A DNA stretch of 64,000 nucleotides, taken from contig CM073591.1 in the NCBI GenBank assembly GCA_037074705.1, positions 92,043,532 through 92,107,531 on the forward strand, in the 5' to 3' direction. How positions within the stretch are numbered: position 1 is the first letter of the stretch; each line of letters opens with the position of its first letter. Below the pieces are notes generated by a model, which was not told the origin of the DNA, searched no databases, and saw only the letters and a list, made by a program, of their open reading frames with translations. Made by a program: the position numbers and the translations under genes. Source of the stretch: Zhengitettix transpicula (lineage: Eukaryota > Arthropoda > Insecta > Orthoptera > Tetrigidae). Positions 36,616-47,835 of this stretch are shown piece after piece.

Positions 36616-37052
36616 TGTAGAAGATTCACTTTGGCTCGGTCTTTGTCCCATTAGTTTGTCGACAAAATATAGCGAGTACTGCTTTAAATTCAACGATTCG
36701 TCCAGTTCTCTCTAAGTTCCTCATAAAAGGGCCCCAGATAATTTCTTATAAAGAAATTACCAAAACTTAAAAAATTCTCCAATAACTTGATTCTTTGAGA
36801 CATGAGTTTACGTATACCACGGAGCGTGGTTTAATTTACCAACGATATTCCGTGTACTGCCTTACAAAATCCGTAATTGATTCTTCCAATTACTGGCTCC
36901 ACACATTTTGACCTTTTCACAGTTTCAGTTCCCCCTGGAGACTGAGCTGAAAATTCACGATCGCGCCACCAGCGTGATGTAACACAACAATACCGAGGCG
37001 GACCCAAAGGATGCCGATAAAAGCAAACGCAACATGACCGATTGACATCTAT
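36616..37052 (+). mobile_element. LTR-like unit X (about 437 bp)
   Basis: It lies between (TA)n tracts (36606-36615 and 37053-37073) and starts TGTAGAAGATTC, in line with the other units of the chain. Its 3' end is not a clear CA. It may be an internally deleted or unrelated insertion. Confidence 0.35.
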
Positions 37053-37073
37053 AGTATATATATATATATATAC

Positions 37074-37901
37074 TGTAATGACTCCCAATACACGTAATGA
37101 CGGATTTCATAAATTATTTAATATTTGTATTATCAATGTAATATTTTTGCCCGTGTATTGTAGGCAATAGTCAGCATTGCGTAAGAATGTGAAGTGTTTC
37201 AGACGGTATTATTGTCGACGATGTTTAATGTTGAAAAACTTTGAAGAAATAAACAGTCTGCGATACAAGCTGTTCAGGGAAGGTTTTTCAGTCTCTGTTC
37301 GTGGCAGTCAGACATTGACAGGTGCTTATTAGGATTGCTTGAAGACCCTGCTAATGAGTCTGCATAGAAAAGTCGACGAGTAAAAGACAGTTTTTCGATG
37401 TTGTTCGTGTTAGCGATTGAAGCTGTCAAGTGTAAGTTTTGTAAGAAAAGTGGTACTGGCTGTTGTTGAACTTATTTCAACGGTACGATGTATTCAGACT
37501 TGCTTCGAACTGATATTTGGAAAATGTAATTCCATTTTCCTTGCTGTCGACATTATTACTGTCTGTCTGTGGTGTGATAGGGATTTAATCGCGTATTCGG
37601 ACTTAATATGTGTAGAAAGTGTAATACTATGGCCTGTTTAATTAAAGTCATTTAAATAATTTGAGATCTAATCTCAAAAGTTCGAATAATTTGTGAAGTG
37701 AAAGATTTAGAGAACTGCTCCAATGTCTGGTATGTACAAAAATCGATTTTAAACCTTGTATATTATTTCTTACCGTCAGATTTCTTAAGTCAGTTTCAAG
37801 CAAACTCATTTCACTATCGTAATATTTTTTTAAAAAAATGTTATTTCATTGCATGTTCCTATTATTGTTTGAGGCTAGATTTATCTAAATTGTTTATTAC
37901 A
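37074..37901 (+). mobile_element. solo LTR-like unit (family delta, copy 2, 828 bp)
   Basis: It starts TGTAATGACTCCCAATAC after a (TA)n tract and ends TTGTTTATTACA before ATATATAT. The first 100 bp align with the unit at 32839 (CCCAAT, TAATATTTGTA, TATTGTAG, AAGAATGTG). It is shorter than copy 1 because of internal deletion. Confidence 0.6.
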
Positions 37902-37909
37902 ATATATAT

Positions 37910-38735
37910 TGTGCTAATTACGAATATGTAATTATTTAACAAACAAAATTTTACGACTTTCATTATCGGCGGCGTGAATATGAGGCCATTTAATTGTAGC
38001 TTAAGGATTTTCTACAAGAATATGGAGCATATGCTTGCTTGCGAAAGTTGCATTGTTGCCTCGGGCAGTACTGGGACGTACAGAACTTCAGATATTGAGA
38101 GCATGAAGGCGAAAAGTGTGGTTTGAGGAGACCCTTATTCAAAGTTCCTGGTACCATATTTGAGCAAGTGTAATTAGGCAGCAGAGACATATTATATTAA
38201 AGTCCCGGGTTTAGGAATTACAAGCCGACAGTCTGAAGTATTTCGTCTATTGCCATATTCATGCAATTATCAAAGTTTTAAGTAACAACGTTATCAACAG
38301 TTAAGAGTAGGAAGTGCTTTGTGTTTGGGAAGTACGACATCCTTAAATTTAGTGAAATATGGCCTTTCTGTGATGTGTTTAACAAAAATCGAGTGAGGTC
38401 GAGTCCAGACGAACAGCTAAGGATCGTGAAAACAAAAAACGCATTTTATTAATTTTAAACTTAATGTGTAAATATAATTATTGTCAGATTTCGTATTTCA
38501 GTAATTATTTAAGTCAGGAGTTTTTTGCATTGTAAGTTCTATTTGTCATTTTGTAACAATAATTATTGGAGGCACAATAGGCGGCCCTGAAATTAAGCCG
38601 TGGCACATTACCAACTTGTAAAATTTCAATTGCGATAAGAATTTGTTTTTATTAAATTAATTTTGTGTTATATTTTGAATTCTTGTTTTTTATTTAAAAT
38701 AATATCATTTCAACTCTTAATTTGTTTAAAACGTA
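37910..38735 (+). mobile_element. solo LTR-like unit (family delta, copy 3, about 826 bp)
   Basis: It starts TGTGCTAATTACGAATATG only 8 bp (ATATATAT) after the end of copy 2 and ends TTTAAAACGTA before ATATATAT (38736-38743). It shares ATGAGGCCATTTAATTGTAG and AATAGGCGGCCCTGA blocks with copy 1. The 8-bp ATATATAT on both sides behaves like a target duplication. Confidence 0.6.
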
Positions 38736-39564
38736 ATATATATTAAAACCCGATCACAAGGATCACTTGTACTAACTACTGAACGTTTAAAGCATTAGAT
38801 AATCCATATTTTATACGAGTTTCATACAGGCGCTGAGCAAAACAATTTTGTGTAATGAGATTTGATCATTTCTGGCCTCCTCGGCGCAAGGTCTTGTTGT
38901 CACAGCTAAATGACCGTTTCAGTAGAGGTGATTCAAGCAGACAATCATTTGAGACACGCCAGGGCGCAGTATTCAGACAATCTCTCCGCCCAGTTTTAGT
39001 AGTGTCGCCACTGCAGAATCGTTTAATAAACCCGTCTTTTCCTTTTTACGTGTTGGTCGTGAATCCATTTCCGGGTTCCTCCCACGCCCACACCTTTGGG
39101 GACACTGAATAGCGAAACTTCCATGAGTCTTGGCAATTTTTATTTCACTGTAATTCTCTATGCGTTATTCGTCGCTCCAAAAAAAACTCAAACAGCACGA
39201 ACTCAACGTTGTGGATATAAAATCCGTTACTGCGGTCAGAAACATTTTCTAACTGGCGTAAAACAAGAAAAAACTGAATTAAGGAACAATCAGATTCACT
39301 TGGATTCGTTCTAGGTTAAAGTGCAGAACGACTCAATCCATGCGAAATAGAAAGAATACAAGTAGATTAACGAACTAGACACCGGTGGAAATATTGGTAC
39401 GTGAATCTGTGCCAGAAGGGTAATTGATTAGGTGACAGAACATAATCGCAATTTTGTTTCTTACATCAACTTCGCAGCCACGTTACGTGAATTTAAAAGT
39501 CACTCTGGATTCTTTATTAGCAAACGGTCCGTTCTACCAAGGCATGAACATCTTCCTTTGCCTG

Positions 39565-40860
39565 AACTGGCAAGATCCTGTCATCCAAAGTTTAAAATCG
39601 AATTGGTCGTTTATTAATAATTTCACAGCGCTTGACTGTTTTGAATTTGAAGTTGGTGTTAATTTAATCCTCCATTCTACTTTCTTTATATTTAATAATA
39701 TTGTTTAACTTGTAATTTCAGTGCTCCTATGGGTTCCACCTTATCTCCGTTCTTTACTGAAATTGTAATGAGGGACTTATAAAAATATTGTCTTGAGAAA
39801 CTTACATTTAAACCTATAGATCATTATAGGTATGTTGACGACATATTTTTTTATATTATGCCTTCTGACATATTTGGATGAATGAATGACTGTTTTGAAT
39901 AAGAATTGTTCAAATATTAAATTCACGCATTAATCAGAAATTTATTGAATTTTTAGAAGAGTCTATTTTCCGTCCAAATCATGGTTTAACTTTTAAATCT
40001 TAAATCTACTTTCTGGGGTAGAGTATTAAGTTTTTTATCTAATTATTCAATTAATCACAAAATCATATGGTTTGTAATTATATTGACAAAGACTTGTTAT
40101 TGTCAGATCTTTTACATCATTCTGATAACGTTTACTATGTATTTCAAATTTTAATACCTAATGATTATCCTATTGATTTAATCTCAAAATTAATTACATT
40201 TATAATGAAAAAAACTGTTGTCCGTCAAAATATCAATACTAACCATTTTATTGTTTTACCTTATTATGGTTTTTTATCTGCTAATTTTAAATTATTCAAA
40301 AACTAAATATATCTGTAATTTTTAAATCTGTTAATTCTTTGACTTATTTTGTTAAAAAAACACTAATATGGCCTTTAGATTTCCATAAAGTTGTTTATAA
40401 AATTAGTTGCAATAATTGATTATTTTGTTATATCGGCAAGACCTAACGATCATATTTAACTACAATTAAGGAAGATAAAACCAATGTAAAATTACCACCT
40501 TATGAACATTCTCCGATTACAAAACATTGTTTGGATTTTTATCATTCTTTCAATTATATTATTCTAGATATGGAAATAAAAATTAATAAAATATAAATGT
40601 CAGAAATATTACACATTAACACTAACAAATTTTATTTAAATGTTAAACTAGACACGTCTCATATCAACTGTACTTATGATGGATTATTAAATAATGGTTG
40701 TTAATTTAGCTTGTATTCATATTGTTTGTTAAGTGTTATAGCTTTGGTTTATCTCTCCATTTTGGCAGTAGTATTTATAAAGATCACAACAGTTGATCGA
40801 AACGTCTACAATTCTTTTCAAATTGTATTGTTCAAAATTAATTTCTGTTTTGTCTGTTAT
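39565..40860 (+). mobile_element. Penelope-like element relic with reverse transcriptase and GIY-YIG region
   Basis: Fragments of one PLE protein appear in order but in shifted frames. FTALDCF and STFFIFNN lie at about 39625-39700. GAPMGSTLSPFFTEIVM (RT motif 4 region) starts near 39720, and YRYVDDIF (catalytic YVDD) lies near 39825. Then come VVYKISCNNC and CYIGKT at about 40390-40445, and HSPITKHCLDF near 40510. The last two blocks are the GIY-YIG endonuclease with its Cys pair, which marks endonuclease-bearing PLEs. Several stops and frameshifts make it dead. The 5' limit is unclear. Confidence 0.8.
40774..40806 (+). ncRNA. degenerate hammerhead-like motif at the PLE 3' end
   Basis: A perfect 5-bp helix GATCA/TGATC (40782-40786 and 40794-40798) is followed directly by GAAACGTC. 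The seven bases expected to be CTGANGA are here TTTATAA or shifted by one, so the core would be inactive. PLEs are known to carry hammerhead motifs near their ends, which is why I read this as a relic. Confidence 0.35.
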
Positions 40861-40917
40861 ACGAGTCATTAATTTATTGTGTAACAGGCATTTAAATTTC
40901 TTAATTTTTTTATTTTA

Positions 40918-41190
40918 TTTTTTAGGGCAACAGGCTACATGAGGGTAATCCACGTTGGGCAACTCCCCTCTTATAGCATAGGAAGGGATTTGAAAGGGGG
41001 GATGCGGAAGGGTGGAGGAAGGTAGTCAAGGGTTACTAGGGCCCCCGGACTGTGGTTTAAGGATCCTACCCGGCATTCGCCTAAAGAAATGCAGGGAAAA
41101 CCCTAGAAAAACCTGCATTAGGTAGGTCGGGCATTGGGAACTTGTCCCACGCCCTTCCGATAGCCGGAGAGGAGTTTGCTGTAATACCAG
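40918..41190 (-). mobile_element. family A retroposon, 5'-truncated
   Basis: On the minus strand it ends in the type II tail (GTAGCCTGTTGCCCTAAA then A/T-rich). It is cut at about 41190, at the CTCTCC block in mid-unit. It abuts the PLE relic on the left. Confidence 0.75.
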
Positions 41191-41289
41191 GGATCGTAAG
41201 AAGAATAAAAAAGAAAACAAATGGAAGAAAATCAACAATATTCAAGTTAATTTTTTTTATTATTCTCAATTTTCTTTACAATCTGGCCC

Positions 41290-41800
41290 TTGACATTTAG
41301 GAAATTGCTTGAAGTAGTCCATTGACTACTTCATTAACTGAAATTAAGCTTTAACTTATGTATAAGTAACATAATATAATACAAAATAATAATTATTTAG
41401 ATTTATGTGATAGGTCCGAAGGTTTCAACCTTTTGAGACGCCATATGTTGTCATGTTCTTCGAACAAACACTTAGCAAATTTGTTTGGATGTTCACTAAT
41501 TCTGTCACGATATTGAACACTAAATTTATGCATCTTTTCACTATGTGTCTAATTCTAATCACTAATGATGACGTTGTTCGGGACGTACCATGGCGCTTTG
41601 ATGAATGTTCTTAGCACTTTTGATTTTCAGGATATTTAAGCTGGAGTTGCAAGCTGGGCCTCATTATTGTACCCGATAACTCCACACTGGCTTGAGAATG
41701 GTTGTGTACAGGAGGTTCTGGTTATGTGTTGGCAGTTGTGAACGCCTTCCTAGCAGCCAGTACATGTTACTAAGTTGTAAATCAAGTTGAATTAATAATT
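41290..41800 (-). pseudogene. LINE reverse-transcriptase C-terminal relic
   Basis: The minus-strand translation, over frameshifts, gives YWLLGRRSQLPTHNQNLLY, TTILKPVWSYGVQLWGT, then APWYVPN, FSVQYRDRISEHPNK and a final RLKRLKPSDL. This order is typical of the RT thumb and C-terminal tail of Jockey-group LINEs. Stops and shifts show it is old. Confidence 0.7.
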
Positions 41801-42569
41801 ACAAGTAAATATAAACATTTTATGAAATAGTGCGAAGTGGGGAAGATTTAAATGATCTCTTTATGACTGTCGGTGAGATTGTGGTGCGAATTCCAATAGG
41901 ATCGACCTGATTTGGGTTTTCGCCGGTTTCCAAAAACAATAATTAGGGATTTCCTAAATCCACTTATTTATTCATTTTCTCCATTTTTTCTCCACGAATG
42001 GTGAAGAAAACCATTGATAAGATTGTCCATGTTTATTCCCAAATTCAGCCTTCCAGTCGTCTGTATTGTTAAACATTCCTCCTGGAATATATTTAGAACA
42101 TAAATAATATTGTTAACAATTTTTTTATTGAAATTTTATGGTCGCGACAACCAAAATGATATTGACGACCTTCTACATTATTTAACTAATAGGTAACATA
42201 TTATTTTATTTATTCTAGTGCGATGATTGTGGTTGCATTCAGTTTCTTTTCAAATTAGATGGTCGATTTTGGCATTGGTTAAGGAAACTATTAATGAAGC
42301 GATTGCTTCTGGATTAGTGCAGAAGTCTTTGTATTGAATTTGGCTATTGGCATGTTTCGTTTTTCTTCGATTTTCTGCATTCAAATAGCACATGTTGAAT
42401 GGCGAGGGATTGCTTGCAGGGACTACATATGGGTTGGGGTGTTCTGCATGCGTTGATATGGAGGGATCTTATCCTGGAGATTAATATCGCTGGTTTCTGC
42501 GGAGGTTCTTGGGAAGTATTAGTTCGGATGATGATGTTATTTCCTGATGGAAGAGTCCGTTGTTTCCAG

Positions 42570-42725
42570 TACGCCTCCTTGCTTGCCAGGTTGATTCTAT
42601 TTTCTTCTTGAGCTCCTTGTATAAGTCTGAGACAGTGGATGTGTCAGGGTGGTAGCGAGAGCGTCTACCGCCTCGTTTCCCGCTATATGGGCGTGAGCAG
42701 GGATCCAGATGATGTAGATTGATTT
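42570..42725 (-). pseudogene. LINE RNase H fragment
   Basis: The minus strand encodes YIIWIPAHAHIAGNEAVDAL, the C-terminal motif of the RNase HI domain (WIPxHxxIxGNExxDxLA) found in I/R1/LOA-type LINEs. It lies on the wrong side of the 41290-41800 relic to belong to the same copy. Confidence 0.7.
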
Positions 42726-42970
42726 TTTATATGCTAATATGTTCTGTAAAAGTATTCTGGAAATATATATTCTAATACTAATTAGAGGCTTTAAATTTTT
42801 TAATAATTAGATAGTTATGATGGATTGTTAGTGGTACCAATTTTCGAAAGACAACAATGTGTAGGCTAGCTTTGTCGTGAGCCGCGAGCACTGTCTGAAG
42901 CAGTCGGTCTGTGGTTGTAGTCGGGTGAAGAAGTAAAAATTTTGAGAGCGGTCAACAAACAGCGTGGCCA

Positions 42971-43187
42971 ATTTTTTTTTGAGGTGTAGACAGGCTATGT
43001 ATAGGGTAATCCACATAGTGGCAACTCCCCTCTTATAGCATAGGAAAGGGATTTGAAAGGGGGATGCCGAAGGGTAGAGAAAGGTAACCAAGGGTTAACT
43101 AGGGCCTCGGGCTATGGTTTAAGGATCCTACCTGGCAATTCGCCTAAAAGTGATGCAGGGAAAACCCTAGAAAAACCTGCATCAGGT
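42971..43187 (-). mobile_element. family A retroposon inserted in the LTR
   Basis: The minus strand ends in the type I tail (CATAGCCTGTCTACACCTC then A9) and is truncated at CCTGATGCAGG. The flanks rejoin in the alignment with the intact LTR at 7759-8891 (break after AGCGTGGCCAA), so this is a 5'-truncated, A-tailed insertion younger than the LTR. Confidence 0.75.
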
Positions 43188-43947
43188 GAGAAGGTTCCCA
43201 GTTTTAGAATTCGAGTAAAAAGTTTGGACAGCGAGATACTTGGTAATACTACAAAGAGTAACCTAATTTACCACATTAAAAATTTTCTACGAGTACCGAG
43301 ACCATCATCAGTTTCCACATAAAGACATTTTTGCAACAATCTGTCTAACTAAGAATCCGGAGGAATAAGCAGTTCCAGTTCCCAAAGGAGAAATTCCAAA
43401 ACTATGACCGTGTTTTGTACAATCAAGTGTAGAGTCAGTGATTCATGGCCCTTTTAGTGTAAATTATGTGCCCGAGGCCAGGAGATCTTAGTCTGGTACC
43501 AGCAAAATAATTTGTAAGTAGAAAAATTTAAATTAAGTTTTGTAAACGATAATTAAAGGTATTCGTCAGATTTAGCTTCCTCGTTTTGTTTTGATTGTTT
43601 AACTTTTTAGTTTGTAAATTCTATGATTGTGTAACGTAACTTCTATAAATATAAATGTTTCTTTACTTAGCAGACCCAGATAAATGACCCTGAGAAAAGA
43701 GTTATAAAATCTCTAAACATTGAAACGTTAAGTGTAATTAATCTCATATAAAATGTTATAAATTGCTTTTGAATAAAGTAAATTGTATTGTAAAGTTTAA
43801 AGAATGGTATAATTATTTCTCGAACCTTCACTTTAAAATAAAATAAATTGTTTCATAAACGAACTATCTCTTTAATAATAAAAAATGCAAATTAATTGAT
43901 TAATAAATCATTAAATTTTGTTTAATTAATATCAGTTATTCATTACA

Positions 43948-43970
43948 TTTTGTCTTCCACAACGTGGACT
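43948..43970 (+). other. PBS-like motif c' in family alpha copy 2
   Basis: TTTGTCTTCCACAACGTGGA directly after TCATTACA (43940-43947). It corresponds to motif c of copy 1. Confidence 0.5.
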
Positions 43971-44012
43971 AATTCATTTGTTTAATTTTAATTTTGATTT
44001 GTTATAATATTA

Positions 44013-44037
44013 AATGTCGCCTCAACGTAGGGCAAAT
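44013..44037 (+). other. PBS-like motif a' in family alpha copy 2
   Basis: ATGTCGCCTCAACGTAGGGC followed by AAATTAATTG. Of all the copies this is the closest to a tRNA-Lys primer site: one inserted T and two substitutions from TGGCGCCCAACGTGGGGC. Confidence 0.6.
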
Positions 44038-44099
44038 TAATTGTATCATTAATTAAATAAATTATGTTTGTTAATTAATTTTTTGTATCATTACAATAT

Positions 44100-45275
44100 A
44101 CATAAAGATTTATAGAGGTAAAAGAACATAATTAACGTCTGTAAAGACAACTAACCATTAAGGACCCGTATAACAGACAGTAAAAGAAAATTATTTTTAA
44201 AGTAAGAAGACATTTCGATTAACTGTTATAAGTCTATATACGGACTGTTTGATATGTCGCTATGTGTTATTTATAGAGGTATTTGGAAACAATATCTGAA
44301 AACACACATTTCAAACTTCAATTACCAGACGTTGTAAATTACGAAATTGTCAGAATACGTTGACTGTATATAAATCAATATATGTCCCTTGGTTTTGAAG
44401 TTATTTTATTTCTTGACACTAATGTGGATTGCAGGAATATAATCGAAATAAGCATATCAGCTAGCATTGTTTCTGGAATAGGAAAATATATAGTGTAGAA
44501 TTGCAATAATGTGGTAATTCGTATTTATGCTTCGCGTTACATTGTACTGAAAAATCTTTCAAACAAGTTTACAGACACGTGGGTTCTGACGAAAATTGAT
44601 TGTGTGACCACTGATAAACAGCTTGTGATGCCATTAAATAGATGTAAATCGGCTTTCTTTTCCAGAAGTGAAATATAAATTTCTACCATTGTAATTATTA
44701 CGGTCTTGTGAAATTGTTAACACAAACCTGACATTATTGCGCAGCTCTTATGACACGCAATTACAGCAGTGTTATATCTGCATAGACACGCATGATTTTG
44801 AATGCCGAAGCATCTCTGCTGTAGATAATGCGTCGACTAAATTCACGCTTAGTGTAGCGTGCAACCGTCCACCAATTCAGTTTGTTTCCGTGCCATTAGG
44901 GCATGGAACTGGTAACGAGTACCCGCATCTTCATGGGCACAATTTTGCTTTGAGTTGGAATCATAAAGGAGGCTTAATATGGTGCGAAAATAGCGCAACA
45001 AATACAAAGCGTTATGTAAATATACACGTTTGTTAGACTACTGAAACGGTATATAACTTTCAATTACTGGTGTCAACACATTAATAGGTCAAGATCGGAT
45101 CCCTGTCCAGAAAATAAAATGAAAACCCTCCCATTGTTTCTTTACACCAGCAACACGTTTTCGTGTGAATGCTTTTCTGAAATTGTTTAACTGATTACGT
45201 GATTATTTCGGGACAACGCGTCTTATTTACACTGAATTAATCTTAATTAAATCGAAAGTATATATTCCTTGTTTA
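44100..45275. other. AT-rich non-coding DNA
   Basis: No gene recognised. The 99-codon frame at 44737-45036 has no family I know. Confidence 0.4.
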
Positions 45276-45279
45276 CAAT

Positions 45280-45979
45280 ATTTTTTTAGAGTAACAGGCT
45301 ACATAAGGGTAAACCAAATGGTGGAAACTCCCCTTTAATATCATTGGAAGGGATTTGAAATGGGGGATGTGAAAATGTAGAGGAAGGTAGCCAGTGTTAT
45401 CTCGTGCCCCCGGGATATTGTTTAAGGATCTTACCCGGCATTCGCCTTAAAGTGATGCAGGACAAACTAGAAAACCTGCATCAGGTAAGTCGGGCATTTG
45501 GTACTTGCCCCACGCCCTTCCGATAGCAGGGTTTGCTGTGGGTACGGAGCTTTGCCTTCTTCGTATCTCTACTCGTTTAGAAGGCAGGTGGTCGATTTTT
45601 TTTTGGTGTAGACAAGCTATGTATAGAGTAATACACATAGTGGCAACTCCCCTCTTATAGCATAGGAAAGGGATTTGAAATGGGAAATGGGGGGTGCGGA
45701 AGGGTGGAGGAAGGTATCCAAGGGTAACTAGGGCCCTTGGGCTATGGTTTAAGGATCCTACCCGGCATTCGCCTAAAAGAAATGCAGGACAAACCCTATG
45801 AAAACCTGCATCAGGTAGGTCGGGCATTGGGTACTTGTCCCACGCCCTTCCGATAGCGGGAGAGGAGTTTTCTGTGGGGACGCAGCATTCCCTTCTCCGT
45901 GCCTCGACCAATTTAGGAGGCAGCTGGCCGACTATTCCAATGGGAATAGCGGACAACTCTTACCGTATGCCCGAGGTCT
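45280..45979 (-). mobile_element. family A retroposon, head-to-tail dimer
   Basis: On the minus strand a first unit (45979 to about 45592) ends in the type I tail (CTACACC then A-run). It is followed by a second unit (about 45590 to 45280) with a shifted 5' part and the type II tail (GTAGCCTGTTACTCTAAAA). The order, type I then type II, matches 10722-11570. A 169-codon frame (45447-45956) runs through both units without a stop. Confidence 0.75.
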
Positions 45980-46044
45980 ATTTAGTTCTTTGATAGAATA
46001 CTTCGTTTCTGATTTCTGTCTGTGATTTCTTCTATTTTTATTAT

Positions 46045-46700
46045 TATTACATGCCTGTTTAACAGATAGAATTCCTTTGTGTAGTCTATAAATATAGTAT
46101 ATTTTGGGTGTAGTAGCGCAGTCGCAATATCTTCCTGTAAACACGTTACTGCATGAATAGTAGATTTTCCTCTGAAGAATTCAAACTGTTGTTCGGGATT
46201 TCGTGGTTTGTCACATTTCTTAATTTTTGGTGATTAGACGTGACAGAATTTTTAGTGCTTTGCACTCCAGGACTATACCTCTGTATGAGTTTGGGCCCTT
46301 CGTGTCTCCTTTTCCCTTATATTGCACCTTCAGTGTTGCTAGCCTCCATTTGTGTGGGAATGTTCCCTTGCCTCAAACTTATGTTGTAAAGCTCTGAATA
46401 TGTACTGTTTATTTTATATGTTTTGAGAATATCCCATGCTTTTTTGTTCACCATGTTCGCTTTTTTGTAGCGTACTTCTTCTGTGGAGAAAGGGTGAGTT
46501 ACCTTTACTTCAACCTCCCGGTCTTGTCCTGTAGTAAGTTTATAAAGTGTTCTCCCCACTTGTCGAGTAGGTCAGTTGGAAAATATGGTTGCTTTCGTAT
46601 AGTTGTTTTGCACCATTTATGATCTGCTGTTCAATAAGTTTTTTCCCTCTTCAAACTGGAGTACATCTTTGAGTTTTTTCAGATTTAGATTATACCTGGA
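46045..46700 (-). pseudogene. LINE reverse-transcriptase N-terminal half, broken
   Basis: On the minus strand, across a few shifts: DLLDKWGEHFINLLQ, NMVNKKAWDIL, SELYNISLRQGNIP, KGKGDTKGPNSYRGIVLE, PEQQFEFFRGKSTIHAVTC and YTIFIDYTKEFYLLNRHV. These are RT motifs from the pre-finger region to motif A (FIDYxKAFD). It stops before the FADD catalytic motif. The family A dimer lies at its 3' side. Confidence 0.8.
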
Positions 46701-46984
46701 GTTATCATTCTCGCCAACGAATATTGTGGATATTGACGGTTATTCTTGGAGTAGTTACCTCCAAAGGACATCACTTGCAGACCGACCTAGTTTAAACACT
46801 CATCCACATAATTATATCACGCTTTGACACGCATGCCTCTAACATCATCCAACTCGACTTTGATTTTATTGTTTTAGTTTTTTTAACATTTATTTAGCTA
46901 CCCTTGTATTTAGGGCGATAAAATAAATTAAAATGATCGCATTTCCTTTATATACATTAATAAATTATACAATTTAAACATAAA

Positions 46985-47235
46985 TGGTTCAGTATATAAA
47001 AAAGTAGCAAAGCGGCTAGAACGACAGAAAATAGTCAAAAAAATCTGACTGAGCAAACTGCCAATGATTGGAGCTGTTACCCTGTTTCAACTAAAACTTG
47101 CAGCAGTCATAACTTACGGAATAGCGATAATTTGGGAAAACCCATAAAAGAAGAGCTTAGAAGACATCGAGAGAGTGAAATCAAACTTCCTCAAAAAGCC
47201 TAACGAAACATACACCATCTTGACTTATATGCACT
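46985..47235 (+). pseudogene. LINE RT C-terminal fragment
   Basis: The plus-strand translation gives VTLFQLKLAAVITYGIAII, then WENP, a stop, and KKSLEDIERVKSNFLKK. This is the post-catalytic region of a non-LTR RT in which one polypeptide end is conserved. It lies on the opposite strand from the RT relic at 46045-46700. Confidence 0.6.
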
Positions 47236-47270
47236 AACAAAGGAACAAGTCTTCATACAGTAACTTCTCC

Positions 47271-47704
47271 TTTTTTTTAGGGCAACAGGCTACATGAGGG
47301 TAATCCACGTTGGGCAACTCCCCTTTAATAGCATAGGAAGGGATTTGAAAGGGGGGATGCGGAAGGGTCGAGGAAGGTAGCCAAGGGTTAACTAGGGCCC
47401 CCGGGCTATAGTTTAAGGATCCTACCCGGCAATTCGCCTCAAGGTGATGCAGGGAAAACCCTAGAAAAATCTGCATCAGGTAGGTCGGGCATTTGGTACT
47501 TGTCCCACGCCCTTCCGATGACGGGAGAGGAGTTAGCTGTGGGGTCGCAGCTTTCCCTCGCCGTGCCTTGACCGGTTTAGGAGGCAGCTGACCGACTATT
47601 CGAATAGGAATAGCGGACAACTCCGTATGCCCAATGTCTCCGACGCAGGAACATACACCTCTCAAAACAGGCCGAGGTGCCTCGGCATGTGGGAACCTTA
47701 GTTC
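47271..47704 (-). mobile_element. family A retroposon, nearly complete
   Basis: The minus strand runs from CTAAGGTTCCCACATGCCG to the type II tail (GTAGCCTGTTGCCCTAAAAAA). It lacks only about the first 70 bases of the unit. A minus-strand frame of 143 codons crosses it (47234-47665). Confidence 0.8.
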
Positions 47705-47835
47705 CGATGATCTACTATACTACGGATAATGGATGAAAGCAAGATTACGACTCACGACAGACAATGATGATATTCGCGGTGCGTGGCTTCCATCGCAGGA
47801 TATGCGAGACGGAGAAGTTCCTGCAGCCGGAAGAA

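Larger units (their letters stand above)
42771..44095 (+). mobile_element. LTR-like unit (family alpha, copy 2), split by a family A insertion
   Basis: It starts TCTAATACTAATTAGAGGC after ATATATAT and ends TCATTACA (44088-44095) before ATATAC. It aligns with the minus-strand unit 7759-8891 along its length. Without the insert at 42971-43187 it would be about 1.1 kb, as in copy 1. It has two PBS-like motifs near the 3' end, each following an ATTACA or degenerate end. No coding sequence. Confidence 0.65.

Noticed and set aside
32839..37901. A full-length LTR retrotransposon with delta copies 1 and 2 as its two LTRs
   Set aside because: The two copies differ strongly in length and sequence, no PBS follows copy 1, and the DNA between shows no gag or pol; they are separate insertions.
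44737..45036. 99-codon open frame with several Cys and His
   Set aside because: Cys/His spacing fits no zinc finger I know and there are no splice or promoter signals.
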